From positions 1-9,270 of the forward strand of contig CAMDMN010000071.1 of NCBI GenBank assembly GCA_945901965.1: a stretch of DNA of 9,270 nt. The letters are read 5' to 3'. Positions 1 to 7,112 of the stretch are shown piece after piece. The translations under genes were made by a program, and so were the position numbers. The notes under the pieces are model-generated. The model ran no database searches and had not been told where the DNA came from. It was given only the letters and a program-made list of their open reading frames with translations. Source of the DNA: Legionella genomosp. 1. Lineage in GTDB: Bacteria; Pseudomonadota; Gammaproteobacteria; Legionellales; Legionellaceae. How positions within the stretch are numbered: the stretch's first letter is position 1; each line of letters begins with the position of its first letter.

Positions 1-30
1 CCGGATTACGCTGCGCTTCATCCAGGCTAC
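1..30 (-). repeat. REP element 1 (GTAG-headed palindrome, CCTGGAT variant)
   Basis: Read on the minus strand this begins GTAG and continues CCTGGATGAAGCGCAGCG, ending AATCCGG. It belongs to the same family as the other REPs in the window but uses the CCTGGAT...ATCC(G)GG arm variant instead of CCTTGAT...ATCAAGG. A GTAG head followed by an imperfect palindrome is the known layout of REP sequences mobilised by REP-associated tyrosine transposases. The element touches the window edge, so its tail may be cut. The spacer 31-152 that follows is AT-rich up to about 112, and I see no gene or other structure in it. Confidence 0.75.
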
Positions 31-152
31 AAAACTGTTCCACCTGATCAGATTTCTAAACCAAAATAATTATCTTAATTATAAATTAAACATAACTACA
101 AAATACATTTATAGTGGACGAAGAGTGGTTAGGAAGCGGCGTTTTAGTACAT

Positions 153-183
153 GTAGCCTGGATGGAGCGCAGCGTAATCCGGG
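153..183 (+). repeat. REP element 2 (GTAG-headed palindrome)
   Basis: Starts GTAGCCTGGATGGAGCGCAG and ends GTAATCCGGG. It faces REP 3 tail to tail, and the two arms pair at 28 of 31 positions across a 16-nt loop (184-199), so together they form one long hairpin. It lies downstream of bepA, which is transcribed towards it, and could protect or end that mRNA. No T-run follows, so a classic intrinsic terminator is not supported. Confidence 0.8.
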
Positions 184-199
184 AGCAGTGTAGCTTAAA

Positions 200-230
200 C
201 CCGGATTGTGCTGCGCTTCATCCAGGCTAC
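200..230 (-). repeat. REP element 3 (inverted partner of REP 2)
   Basis: On the minus strand it reads GTAGCCTGGATGAAGCGCAG and ends CACAATCCGGG. It differs from the exact inverse of REP 2 at three positions: two in a GT/AC change near the tail and one in the core. Its head lies 42 bp beyond the bepA stop codon, so it would be the first structure transcribed after bepA. REP 1 and REP 3 are both followed on the plus strand by AAAACT, which hints that they were copied with some flank. Confidence 0.78.
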
Positions 231-272
231 AAAACTATAAAACTACAAACTGAACAATACCTGCACTTTTAA

Positions 273-1715
273 TTACATTGTTGAGGCTTTGATTTCATCA
301 ATCTTAGCATCTATCCTTGCCTTAATAAGATGATCCGATTTAGCAATTGACTTTGCTTGATTTAATTGTCTTAAAGCTTCTTTTTTACGTCCTTGAAGTA
401 ATTGACACTGAGCTTCAAAGAAATAGGCATAATCCTTCCGTTTACTCGCCGATTCAGCTCGCGCTAAATGCTCACACATGATTAAATCATTTTTAAATCG
501 CCTGCTACCTTTAAGTAAAATACTAGCCGCTTCGTTGGGTTTATTAGCTTCGATTAAACTATTGGCATAATTAATAATGGCCGCATAATTTTCAGGGTAA
601 TTTAAATTAAGATCCGCTAATCTTTTAGCAGCAGCGTCATAAAGTCTAAGGCCTATTTCTACATCTGATTTAGCAATGATAAAATATAAATTGTCAGGAT
701 TTTGCTTTAATAATTCATCTATCTTTAAATTAGCATCATGGTAACGATTTAAAGTAATTAAAGTGAGAGCATGGCCATATTGGCAGGCAATTGCGGTATT
801 TGATTTACGACATGTTGAACCATAGAAATCTAATAATCTTTTACTATCACCACTTACAATATTTCGAATTAATTCTTTAAATAAATGATAATCAATGCTA
901 TCCGTATAAGCATTTTTAGGTAGACTAAGGCTTCTATTTTCAGCCTCTGCAATTCTGTCCTCATCAATTGGGTGAGTTCGAAGAATCGCAGGAATATTGT
1001 CAGTATAAAAATATCTTGCATTTTGCTGCATTTTTTTAAAAAAACCAGCCATTCCTAAAGGATTTAGTCCTGACTTTATGAGCATGTCGATACCTATGCG
1101 ATCAGCTTCTTTTTCGTTTGATCTTATAAAATTAATATTATCTTGCGTAAATCCTGAAAGAGCTGCCATTAAAGCACCACTACCCATGGCAGGATTGACT
1201 ACACCGAGAGCTATAGCTGCTAACATGCTTGCAAGCATTGGGATCCGCATTTGTTTTTGATGTTCAATCATACGATAAAGATGGTGCAATCTTACGTGAG
1301 CCATTTCATGCGCCATTACTGCTGCAAGCTCAGATTCGCTATCTGAAGCAAGAATTAGTTGAGAATTAATACCAATATAACCTCCAGGACCTGCAAAGGC
1401 ATTAATCTCATTTGAAGCAACAAGGAAAAAATATGGTTGTGGAAGCTGGCCATTTCTTGCTAGAACTTCTGCAAGATGATTAATATATTGACTAGCTAAT
1501 GGATCGCGAATGACATTTCCAGCTTGATTTATCTGCTCAACGAATTCTTTTTCTAATTGGTCCAATTCACGATTTGTATATGGAGAAAAGGCTAAAAGCT
1601 CTTGTGGTAAAAATAATAATAAACATAAGCTAATAACAAGCATTCTTTTACGCCTAAGCTTTTTTGCGTTAGCAAAGCTACTACTTTTTATTATAAGCTT
1701 TCTTATTATATTCAT
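273..1715 (-). CDS. bepA: M48-family periplasmic metalloprotease/chaperone BepA (YfgC-like) with TPR-like C-terminus
   Basis: BepA degrades or helps mature misassembled outer-membrane proteins, notably LptD at the BAM complex, in the periplasm. The ATG at 1715 gives 480 residues (E. coli BepA 487). A charged stretch, KKLRRKR, precedes a hydrophobic segment (about 25-42) ending LLA before FSPY, a likely signal peptide cleavage site. The zinc site is HEMAH (H136, E137, H140), with further ligands expected at E203 in NEKEAD and H248 in THP. H136, E137 and H140 fall at the numbers known for E. coli BepA, which supports this start. A second hydrophobic patch lies at about 160-187. Residues from about 300 on are TPR-like helices. 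A TTG four codons upstream (1727) is possible but has no Shine-Dalgarno sequence, whereas ATG has GAG seven bases upstream. The n-region is unusually long, so a start at M25 cannot be excluded. The gene is divergent from ribD. Confidence 0.9.
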   Translation of the reverse strand: MNIIRKLIIKSSSFANAKKLRRKRMLVISLCLLLFLPQELLAFSPYTNRELDQLEKEFVEQINQAGNVIRDPLASQYINHLAEVLARNGQLPQPYFFLVASNEINAFAGPGGYIGINSQLILASDSESELAAVMAHEMAHVRLHHLYRMIEHQKQMRIPMLASMLAAIALGVVNPAMGSGALMAALSGFTQDNINFIRSNEKEADRIGIDMLIKSGLNPLGMAGFFKKMQQNARYFYTDNIPAILRTHPIDEDRIAEAENRSLSLPKNAYTDSIDYHLFKELIRNIVSGDSKRLLDFYGSTCRKSNTAIACQYGHALTLITLNRYHDANLKIDELLKQNPDNLYFIIAKSDVEIGLRLYDAAAKRLADLNLNYPENYAAIINYANSLIEANKPNEAASILLKGSRRFKNDLIMCEHLARAESASKRKDYAYFFEAQCQLLQGRKKEALRQLNQAKSIAKSDHLIKARIDAKIDEIKASTM

Positions 1716-1740
1716 AAGGCTACTCAAAAATTGAATAATT

Positions 1741-1749
1741 TGTTATCAT
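1741..1749 (+). promoter_or_regulatory. Candidate extended -10 promoter for the ribD operon
   Basis: TGTTATCAT reads as an extended -10 element (TG, one base, then TATCAT at 1744-1749). It would place the transcription start near 1756, about 20 nt before the ribD ATG. No convincing -35 sits 16-18 bp upstream. The Shine-Dalgarno of ribD is weak (AATGG). I see no FMN riboswitch in the short leader. Confidence 0.35.
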
Positions 1750-1750
1750 A
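1745..1750 (-). promoter_or_regulatory. Candidate -10 element for bepA
   Basis: On the minus strand this reads TATGAT and would start transcription near 1738, some 22 nt before the bepA ATG. The best upstream hexamer is only weakly -35-like. It overlaps the proposed ribD -10 almost completely, so both divergent genes may share one short AT-rich promoter core. Confidence 0.3.
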
Positions 1751-1776
1751 TACAGTTTCTTAATAATGGTTTAACT

Positions 1777-2835
1777 ATGCACAAACAGTTCCTGCTTGCC
1801 GCTTTAGACCAAGCCTTATTAGGCCGTGGTTTTTGTGCGCCTAATCCAAGTGTTGGCGCAGTTGTTGTGCACAACGGGCAAATTATAGCACAAGCATGCC
1901 ATCGAGGCGCTGGTACTCCTCATGCTGAACAATTATTATTAGCCGAGCTTCCTAAAAATATAACAGATCTAACTTTATATGTAACCTTAGAACCATGCAA
2001 TCATTGGGGAAAAACTCCGCCTTGTGTTGATGCAATAATTAAATATGGGATTAAAAAAGTAGTATTTGCTTATTGTGACCCCAATCCTATTGTTACATCA
2101 AATAATACTCCTAAAATATTATCAGAGTATGAAATTGAAGTTTTACATTATCCATTACCAGAAATAGATGATTTTTATCAAAGTTATCGTTATTGGACTT
2201 TAACAAAAAAACCTTGGGTGACAGTTAAAATTGCGCAGTCTCTAGATGGCAAGATAGCAGGCTTTAACAATGAAAGAATAAATATTTCAAATGAGCGCTG
2301 CTCTAATTTTACTCATCAACAAAGGCTTAAAAGCGATATTATTTTAACTACGGCAAAGACTGTAAATAATGACGATCCATTATTAAATGCTAGAGTAGAA
2401 GGATGCGAGATTCCTAAAACTTTAGCTATTATTGATAGTCATTTAACGCTTAATCAAGATGCTAATCTATTTAAGAAAGCTAAACATTGTCATATTTATT
2501 ATAGTGAACATGAAAAAATAAATAAAACTTATATAAATAGTACAAGTCACCCAATTCCTGTTAAATCTAATCTTTTAGATTTAGAAGCCATAATTTATCA
2601 TATAGGTGCTTTGGGATATCACGATGTTTGGGTTGAAGCTGGCAGTAGTTTATTTAGTGCATTACATGCTGCAAGACTTGTAAATAAAACTTATATCTAT
2701 ATTGCCCCGATTATTTTGGGAAATAAAGCGATATCTCTTTACCAAGATATAAGTATATTTAATAATCCTCATAAGCTTATATGGCGTAAAATGAATGATA
2801 ATATGATATTATCTATTGATTGGATTTTGAACTAG
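1777..2835 (+). CDS. ribD: Bifunctional diaminohydroxyphosphoribosylaminopyrimidine deaminase / 5-amino-6-(5-phosphoribosylamino)uracil reductase RibD
   Basis: RibD catalyses the second and third steps of riboflavin synthesis from GTP: deamination of the pyrimidine and NADPH-dependent reduction of the ribosyl side chain. At 352 residues it has the usual two-domain length. The N-terminal deaminase (about 1-143) shows NPSVGAVV, the zinc/catalytic HAE (H49, E51) and EPCNHWGKTPPC (C74, C83). The reductase (about 146-352) shows VTVKIAQSLDGKIAG, TVNNDDPLLNAR and VEAGSSLFSALH. Several positions are unusual for the family: the Gly-rich stretch after DPNP is replaced by TSNNTPK, the usual W-I-T/S after the SLDG motif reads INIS, and the usual VEGG is VEAG (also seen in E. 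coli RibD). Catalytic deaminase residues are intact. It is the first gene of the rib operon and is separated from ribE by a REP hairpin. The reductase activity is the less certain half. Confidence 0.93.
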   Translation: MHKQFLLAALDQALLGRGFCAPNPSVGAVVVHNGQIIAQACHRGAGTPHAEQLLLAELPKNITDLTLYVTLEPCNHWGKTPPCVDAIIKYGIKKVVFAYCDPNPIVTSNNTPKILSEYEIEVLHYPLPEIDDFYQSYRYWTLTKKPWVTVKIAQSLDGKIAGFNNERINISNERCSNFTHQQRLKSDIILTTAKTVNNDDPLLNARVEGCEIPKTLAIIDSHLTLNQDANLFKKAKHCHIYYSEHEKINKTYINSTSHPIPVKSNLLDLEAIIYHIGALGYHDVWVEAGSSLFSALHAARLVNKTYIYIAPIILGNKAISLYQDISIFNNPHKLIWRKMNDNMILSIDWILN

Positions 2836-2882
2836 ATGTTTATTATGTTATATTATTGTGTTGATGAATCTCTATTATATTT

Positions 2883-2913
2883 GTAGCCTTGATGCAGCAG
2901 AGCGTAATCAAGG
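2883..2913 (+). repeat. REP element 4 (CCTTGAT variant), left arm of a long palindrome
   Basis: Starts GTAGCCTTGATGCAGCAGAG and ends CGTAATCAAGG. With the following TTTT (to 2917) it is the exact inverse of 2936-2970, giving a 35-bp perfect stem around an 18-nt loop (2918-2935). The GTAG heads point outwards and the tails inwards. It lies between ribD and ribE. Confidence 0.85.
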
Positions 2914-2939
2914 TTTTGATTTATTTGTAGTATTGAAAA

Positions 2940-2970
2940 CCTTGATTACGCTCTGCTGCATCAAGGCTAC
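2940..2970 (-). repeat. REP element 5 (exact inverted partner of REP 4)
   Basis: This is the exact reverse complement of REP 4, ending in CTAC on the plus strand. The complementarity continues four bases into the loop side (AAAA at 2936-2939 with TTTT at 2914-2917). In mRNA the pair would fold into a very stable hairpin 49 nt upstream of the ribE start codon. The 3' side is GTATTC with no U-run, so it is not an intrinsic terminator on the plus strand. Confidence 0.85.
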
Positions 2971-3019
2971 GTATTCTATGCATGCTTGATGTTTATGATT
3001 GTGTACTAATAGGTTAATT

Positions 3020-3625
3020 ATGTTTACAGGTATTATTGAAATCAAAGGCAAGGTTTTAGCCAATATTAAACAAAAGTCTGGATCTAGATTGATCATTAGC
3101 AATTTATTTGATGACTTAATTGAAGGTGAATCTATAGCTATTAACGGTGTATGCCTTACGTTATTACAAGATAATAATTCACAATTAGCATTTGATGTAT
3201 CACCAGAAACCCTTAATATAACGACTTTAGGTGAACTTTCTGTAGAAGATTATGTTAATATTGAGCGCGCTATGTCGGCAACATCTCGTTTTGGTGGTCA
3301 TTATGTAAGTGGCCATGTTGATACCAAAGCGAAGATGCAAAAAATTAACGCAATAGATGATTATTTAGAAATTACTATTGGTGAATTTTTAATTGAAGCT
3401 AAAAATTATCTTTTGCCTAAAGGTAGTATTACGCTAAATGGGGTAAGTTTAACAATTAATGAAGTAGTTGATGATTGTATTAAAATTATGCTTGTCCCTC
3501 ATACTTTAGATGTAACTACATTTAAATCTATTAAAGAAGGTGAGTGGCTTAATGTTGAATTTGATTATTTAACGAGAATTGTAGCGCACCAAGTAGCATA
3601 TGCTTTAGGAAATGTTAAAGCATGA
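3020..3625 (+). CDS. ribE: Riboflavin synthase (alpha chain)
   Basis: It dismutates two molecules of 6,7-dimethyl-8-ribityllumazine to riboflavin and the pyrimidinedione that RibH reuses. The protein opens with the family signature MFTGIIE and has the two repeated lumazine-binding barrels: first about 1-90 (INGVCLTL at 41-48, FDVSPETL at 58-65) and second about 97-185 (SGHVD at 97-101, GSITLNGVSLTINEV at 135-149, PHTLDVTTF at 160-168). The C-terminal helix expected for trimer contact follows. Its 201 residues are slightly short of the roughly 213 of E. coli. An in-frame TTG at 2999 would add seven residues before MFTG, but the ATG at 3020 has AGG six bases upstream and starts exactly at the family signature, so I choose it. 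The symbol ribE is used here for the alpha synthase (ribC in E. coli). Confidence 0.95.
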   Translation: MFTGIIEIKGKVLANIKQKSGSRLIISNLFDDLIEGESIAINGVCLTLLQDNNSQLAFDVSPETLNITTLGELSVEDYVNIERAMSATSRFGGHYVSGHVDTKAKMQKINAIDDYLEITIGEFLIEAKNYLLPKGSITLNGVSLTINEVVDDCIKIMLVPHTLDVTTFKSIKEGEWLNVEFDYLTRIVAHQVAYALGNVKA

Positions 3626-3660
3626 GGATATAAGTGAATCAATTATGTTGAGGTTATAAA

Positions 3661-4875
3661 ATGAAGGATCCGTTCGCGAATATTGAGCAAGCTATTATTG
3701 AACTAAAAGCAGGTCGAATGATCATTTTAGTTGATGATGAAGATCGCGAGAATGAAGGTGATCTAGTAGTTGCTGCAGAGCACGCCACAGGTAATGCGAT
3801 TAATTTCATGTCACGCTTTGGTTGTGGTTTAGTTTGTTTATCAATGGAAGATAGTTTGATTGATAAATTAGGCTTACCTATGATGGTAAGCTCTAATCGT
3901 TCACCATATGGTACTGCTTTTACAGTTTCTATTGAGTCTGCAACTGGAGTATCAACCGGGATTTCAGCATCTGATCGTGCGCGTACTGTAGCTGTTGCAA
4001 TTGATCCCTCAACAGGTCCTAAAGATATTATTTCACCAGGACATATTTTTCCTCTAAGGGCTTTAAAAGGTGGTGTTTTAAAGCGAGCAGGACAAACTGA
4101 GGGCAGTGTAGATTTAGTGAAATTTGCAGGACTAACTCCCGCTGCTGTTATTTGTGAAATAATAAACGAAGATGGCACCATGAGTCGTCGTGATGAATTA
4201 GCTAAATTTTCCAAAAAACACCATATTCCAATGGTTACTATAAAAGCTCTTATTGAATACAGAATAAAACATGAAAATCTTGTAGCAGATATAGCAACTT
4301 CAAGGATCCCATTAAATGGGTTAGGTGATTTCACCATGACTGTTTTTAGTAACGAGATTGATACAGCTGAACATTTTATCTTGGTTAAGAAGCCATTATT
4401 TGCGAATCAAGTTCCAATAGTGCGAATTCACTCTGAATGCATTACGGGTGATGTATTTGGATCATGTAAATGTGATTGTGGTTCTCAATTGCAGCAATCA
4501 ATGGCTTTAATCGCTAAAGAGGGCGGGGTTCTTATTTATCTTCGTCAAGAAGGGCGTGGTATTGGTTTGGCTAATAAGTTAAAGGCTTATGCCTTACAAG
4601 AAGAAGGTTATGATACAGTTGAAGCTAATATTAAGCTTGGTCTTCCAGTCGATAATCGTGATTATGCTGTTGCTTTTCAAATTTTAAAACATTTAGGAAT
4701 GGATGTAATTAGATTAATAACCAATAATCCTAATAAGGTTAAATCGATTACAGATTATGGAATAAATGTCAGTGAACGTATCTCTTTGACCATTGAGCCA
4801 ACTGAAGAAAATTTATCTTACTTAAAGACCAAAAAAGATAAACTTGGACATATTTTAGCATTAGATCGGGAATAA
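3661..4875 (+). CDS. ribBA: Bifunctional 3,4-dihydroxy-2-butanone-4-phosphate synthase / GTP cyclohydrolase II RibBA
   Basis: The N-terminal half (about 1-203) converts ribulose 5-phosphate to dihydroxybutanone phosphate. The C-terminal half (about 205-404) opens GTP to start the pyrimidine branch, so one protein begins both arms of riboflavin synthesis. The RibB part has DDEDRENEGD (25-34), TGVSTGISASDRA and PGHIFPLRA (126-134). The RibA part has RIHSECITGD, then CKCDCG: the zinc ligands C260, C271 and C273 keep the E. coli RibA spacing (C54, C65, C67). YLRQEGRGIGL (293-303), VEAN and LLTNN-like LITNNPNK are also present. Many proteobacterial RibBA proteins have a degenerate RibA half, but this one looks catalytically complete. 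GAGG at 3650-3653 lies seven bases before the ATG. It starts 35 bp after ribE and ends 2 bp before ribH. Confidence 0.95.
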   Translation: MKDPFANIEQAIIELKAGRMIILVDDEDRENEGDLVVAAEHATGNAINFMSRFGCGLVCLSMEDSLIDKLGLPMMVSSNRSPYGTAFTVSIESATGVSTGISASDRARTVAVAIDPSTGPKDIISPGHIFPLRALKGGVLKRAGQTEGSVDLVKFAGLTPAAVICEIINEDGTMSRRDELAKFSKKHHIPMVTIKALIEYRIKHENLVADIATSRIPLNGLGDFTMTVFSNEIDTAEHFILVKKPLFANQVPIVRIHSECITGDVFGSCKCDCGSQLQQSMALIAKEGGVLIYLRQEGRGIGLANKLKAYALQEEGYDTVEANIKLGLPVDNRDYAVAFQILKHLGMDVIRLITNNPNKVKSITDYGINVSERISLTIEPTEENLSYLKTKKDKLGHILALDRE

Positions 4876-4877
4876 AT

Positions 4878-5339
4878 ATGAAACACATTAAAGCAAATTC
4901 TTTAGAAATTAATGAGTCTTTTTCTGTTGCTATAATCGTTAGTCTTTTTAACCGTAAAATTACAGAAGAGTTGCAAAACGGAGCTATTGCTCGCCTAAAA
5001 GAGCATCGTCTTACAGAAATTACTTTAATTGAAGTTCCGGGAGCTGTTGAAATCCCATTAATTGCAAAAAAATTAGCAGCTAAAGGAAGTTATAATGCGA
5101 TTATTGCATTAGGCGCCGTTATTCGTGGTGAAACCAGCCATTATGATTATGTTTGTCAGCAAGTAAGTGATGGTTGTCTATCTGTAGGTCTTGAATTTAA
5201 TGTTCCTGTGATTTTTGGTATTTTAACTACTGAAAATGAAGAGCAAGCATGGGATAGATTAGGTGGCAAGCATGGCCATAAAGGAATTGAGGCAGCCGAA
5301 TGTGCTTTATCAATGCATTCGATTTCACAGCAAATATAA
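4878..5339 (+). CDS. ribH: 6,7-dimethyl-8-ribityllumazine synthase (lumazine synthase)
   Basis: It condenses 5-amino-6-ribitylaminouracil (downstream of RibD) with dihydroxybutanone phosphate (from RibB) to give the lumazine used by RibE. It is expected to form pentamers or 60-subunit shells. Its 153 residues match the family. Visible active-site features are SLFN (22-25, substrate-stacking F24), VPGAVEIP (53-60), ALGAVIRGETSHYDYV with the general-base histidine H88, VPVIFGILTT, and RLGGKHGHKG with the phosphate-binding R127. It starts 2 bp after the ribBA stop, so the two are surely cotranscribed and probably translationally coupled. It is the last rib gene. nusB, the common follower in gammaproteobacteria, is not here. 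Confidence 0.96.
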   Translation: MKHIKANSLEINESFSVAIIVSLFNRKITEELQNGAIARLKEHRLTEITLIEVPGAVEIPLIAKKLAAKGSYNAIIALGAVIRGETSHYDYVCQQVSDGCLSVGLEFNVPVIFGILTTENEEQAWDRLGGKHGHKGIEAAECALSMHSISQQI

Positions 5340-5418
5340 ATTTGTAAATTCTATGTAATATAAATGTAATATAATTAGGTTATCTAGTTTTTTCTTGATA
5401 AAATGATCACCCGTTTAC

Positions 5419-5447
5419 TTGCACTATTTAATTAATCCGCTTGTAAT
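5419..5447 (+). promoter_or_regulatory. Candidate sigma-70 promoter for pyrG-kdsA
   Basis: TTGCAC (5419-5424) and TGTAAT (5442-5447) are separated by 17 bp, giving a predicted start near 5454 and a leader of about 20 nt. The -10 matches consensus at five of six positions and the -35 at three. A small CCGC/GCGG inverted repeat (5438-5452) overlaps the -10. The Shine-Dalgarno CGGGG ends six bases before the ATG. The rest of the 135-bp ribH-pyrG gap is AT-rich, with no strong terminator. Confidence 0.4.
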
Positions 5448-5474
5448 GCGGCCTAGCATCTAACGGGGTTATCT

Positions 5475-7112
5475 ATGACTAATTATATTTTCATCACAGG
5501 TGGTGTGGTGTCTTCACTTGGCAAAGGTATTGCCTCAGCATCTTTAGCCGCTATTCTTGAAGCGCGCGGGCTTAAAGTCACTCTTATTAAACTTGATCCT
5601 TATATTAATGTTGATCCTGGAACTATGAGTCCTTTTCAGCATGGTGAAGTATTTGTTACTGATGATGGCGCAGAAACTGATCTCGATCTTGGCCATTATG
5701 AACGTTTCGTAAGAACTACTATGACTAAACTTAATAATTTTACTTCAGGTAAAATATATGAAAATGTCATTAAGAAAGAGCGACGCGGTGATTATTTGGG
5801 TGGTACTGTCCAAGTTATTCCGCATATTACTAATGAAATTAAGCGTTGTATAAAATTAGGTGCTGAAAATTATGATGTAGCCATGATTGAGATTGGCGGC
5901 ACAGTAGGGGACATTGAGTCTCTCCCTTTTCTTGAGGCTATAAGGCAAATGAGAATGGAGTTAGGTCATCAACGAACCTTATTCATCCATTTAACTTTAG
6001 TACCATTTATTGCAACTTCAGGTGAAACAAAAACAAAACCAACGCAACATTCCGTAAAGGAACTTCGCTCCATTGGTATCCAGCCTGATATTTTAATTTG
6101 TCGTTCAGAAAAATCATTATCAATTCATGATCGTGAAAAAATAGCATTATTTACTAATGTGGATAAAGAGGGTGTTATTTCATTAGAAGATGCTAAGTCT
6201 ATTTATAAAATACCAATTATTTTGCATGAGCAAGGTTTAGATGAAATAGTTATAAAGAAATTAGGTTTAGAGCTAAAGCCTGCTGATTTATCTCAGTGGC
6301 AAAAAGTGGTTGATGAGCAAGCTAAGCAAACCATGACAGTTAAAATAGCTATGGTTGGTAAATATACTGAGTTTAATGATGCTTATAAATCTATTAATGA
6401 GGCCTTAACTCATGCAGGAATTCATACGGGAACTCGAGTAGAAATAATGTATGTAGATGCTGAGTCAATTGAAAAGCATGGGGTATCATTACTTGAGTCT
6501 GCTGATGCATTACTTATACCTGGTGGCTTTGGTGAACGTGGCATTGAAGGAAAAATAAAATCTATCCAATATGCACGTGAATCTAAAATACCATTTTTAG
6601 GAATATGCTTAGGTTTACAAACCGCAGTTATTGAATTCGCTCGTAATGTAGTAGGATTAAAATCAGCTAACTCTACCGAATTTGATAAGAAAACACCTTA
6701 TCCCGTAATTGCTTTAATATCTGAGTGGATGTCAGAAGATGGCAGTATAAATCTACGAGATGAAAATTCTAATCTTGGTGGAACTATGCGTTTAGGATCC
6801 CAGCCTTGTAATCTTGTAGAAGATTCTTTAGCGATAAGTGTTTATAAAGAACCACAAATATTAGAAAGACATAGACACCGTTATGAAGTAAATAATAATT
6901 TTGTTGAAGAATTAGTTAATAATGGTTTAGTTATTTCTGGGCGCTCTGGTGACAATAGTTTGGTGGAAATGATCGAGCTAGTTGAGCATCCTTGGTTTTT
7001 AGCTTGTCAATTTCACCCGGAGTTCAAATCAACTCCAAGAGATGGACATCCATTATTTAAATCTTTTGTATTGGCATCACGAGAATATCATCAAAAAAAG
7101 GTTGAAAAATGA
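5475..7112 (+). CDS. pyrG: CTP synthase (glutamine-hydrolysing)
   Basis: PyrG converts UTP to CTP using ATP and ammonia from glutamine; it is cytosolic and allosterically activated by GTP. Its 545 residues equal the E. coli length. The amidoligase domain (about 1-265) shows FITGGVVSSLGKGIASAS with the P-loop GKG, KLDPYINVDPGTMSPFQHGE, DDGAETDLDLGHYERF and IEIGGTVGDIES (expected Mg ligands D71 and E139). The class I glutamine amidotransferase domain (about 288-540) has the nucleophile in GICLGLQ (C378), and H514 and E516 in CQFHPEF, completing the catalytic triad. It is preceded by its own likely promoter. Its stop codon overlaps the start of kdsA (ATGA), so the two are translationally coupled. 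CTP is the co-substrate for activating Kdo, the product line of the next gene. Confidence 0.98.
   Translation: MTNYIFITGGVVSSLGKGIASASLAAILEARGLKVTLIKLDPYINVDPGTMSPFQHGEVFVTDDGAETDLDLGHYERFVRTTMTKLNNFTSGKIYENVIKKERRGDYLGGTVQVIPHITNEIKRCIKLGAENYDVAMIEIGGTVGDIESLPFLEAIRQMRMELGHQRTLFIHLTLVPFIATSGETKTKPTQHSVKELRSIGIQPDILICRSEKSLSIHDREKIALFTNVDKEGVISLEDAKSIYKIPIILHEQGLDEIVIKKLGLELKPADLSQWQKVVDEQAKQTMTVKIAMVGKYTEFNDAYKSINEALTHAGIHTGTRVEIMYVDAESIEKHGVSLLESADALLIPGGFGERGIEGKIKSIQYARESKIPFLGICLGLQTAVIEFARNVVGLKSANSTEFDKKTPYPVIALISEWMSEDGSINLRDENSNLGGTMRLGSQPCNLVEDSLAISVYKEPQILERHRHRYEVNNNFVEELVNNGLVISGRSGDNSLVEMIELVEHPWFLACQFHPEFKSTPRDGHPLFKSFVLASREYHQKKVEK

Noticed and set aside
1078..1260. 60-codon plus-strand reading frame inside bepA
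   Set aside because: Antisense to the protease domain of bepA, with no domain or ribosome binding site.
1750..1776. FMN riboswitch ahead of the riboflavin operon
   Set aside because: The leader is under 30 nt and the conserved RFN element segments are not visible here or before ribE or ribBA.
2908..3102. 64-codon minus-strand reading frame across the REP pair and the ribE start
   Set aside because: It combines repeat sequence and the antisense of the conserved ribE N-terminus; no family resemblance.
3634..3651. Five-codon GTG mini-frame with GAGG upstream, between ribE and ribBA
   Set aside because: Too short to distinguish from chance; its end overlaps the ribBA Shine-Dalgarno, which is intriguing but unsupported.
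3654..4337. 227-codon minus-strand reading frame
   Set aside because: It lies entirely opposite the conserved ribB half of ribBA, has no recognisable domain, and its length is explained by the codon use of the sense gene.
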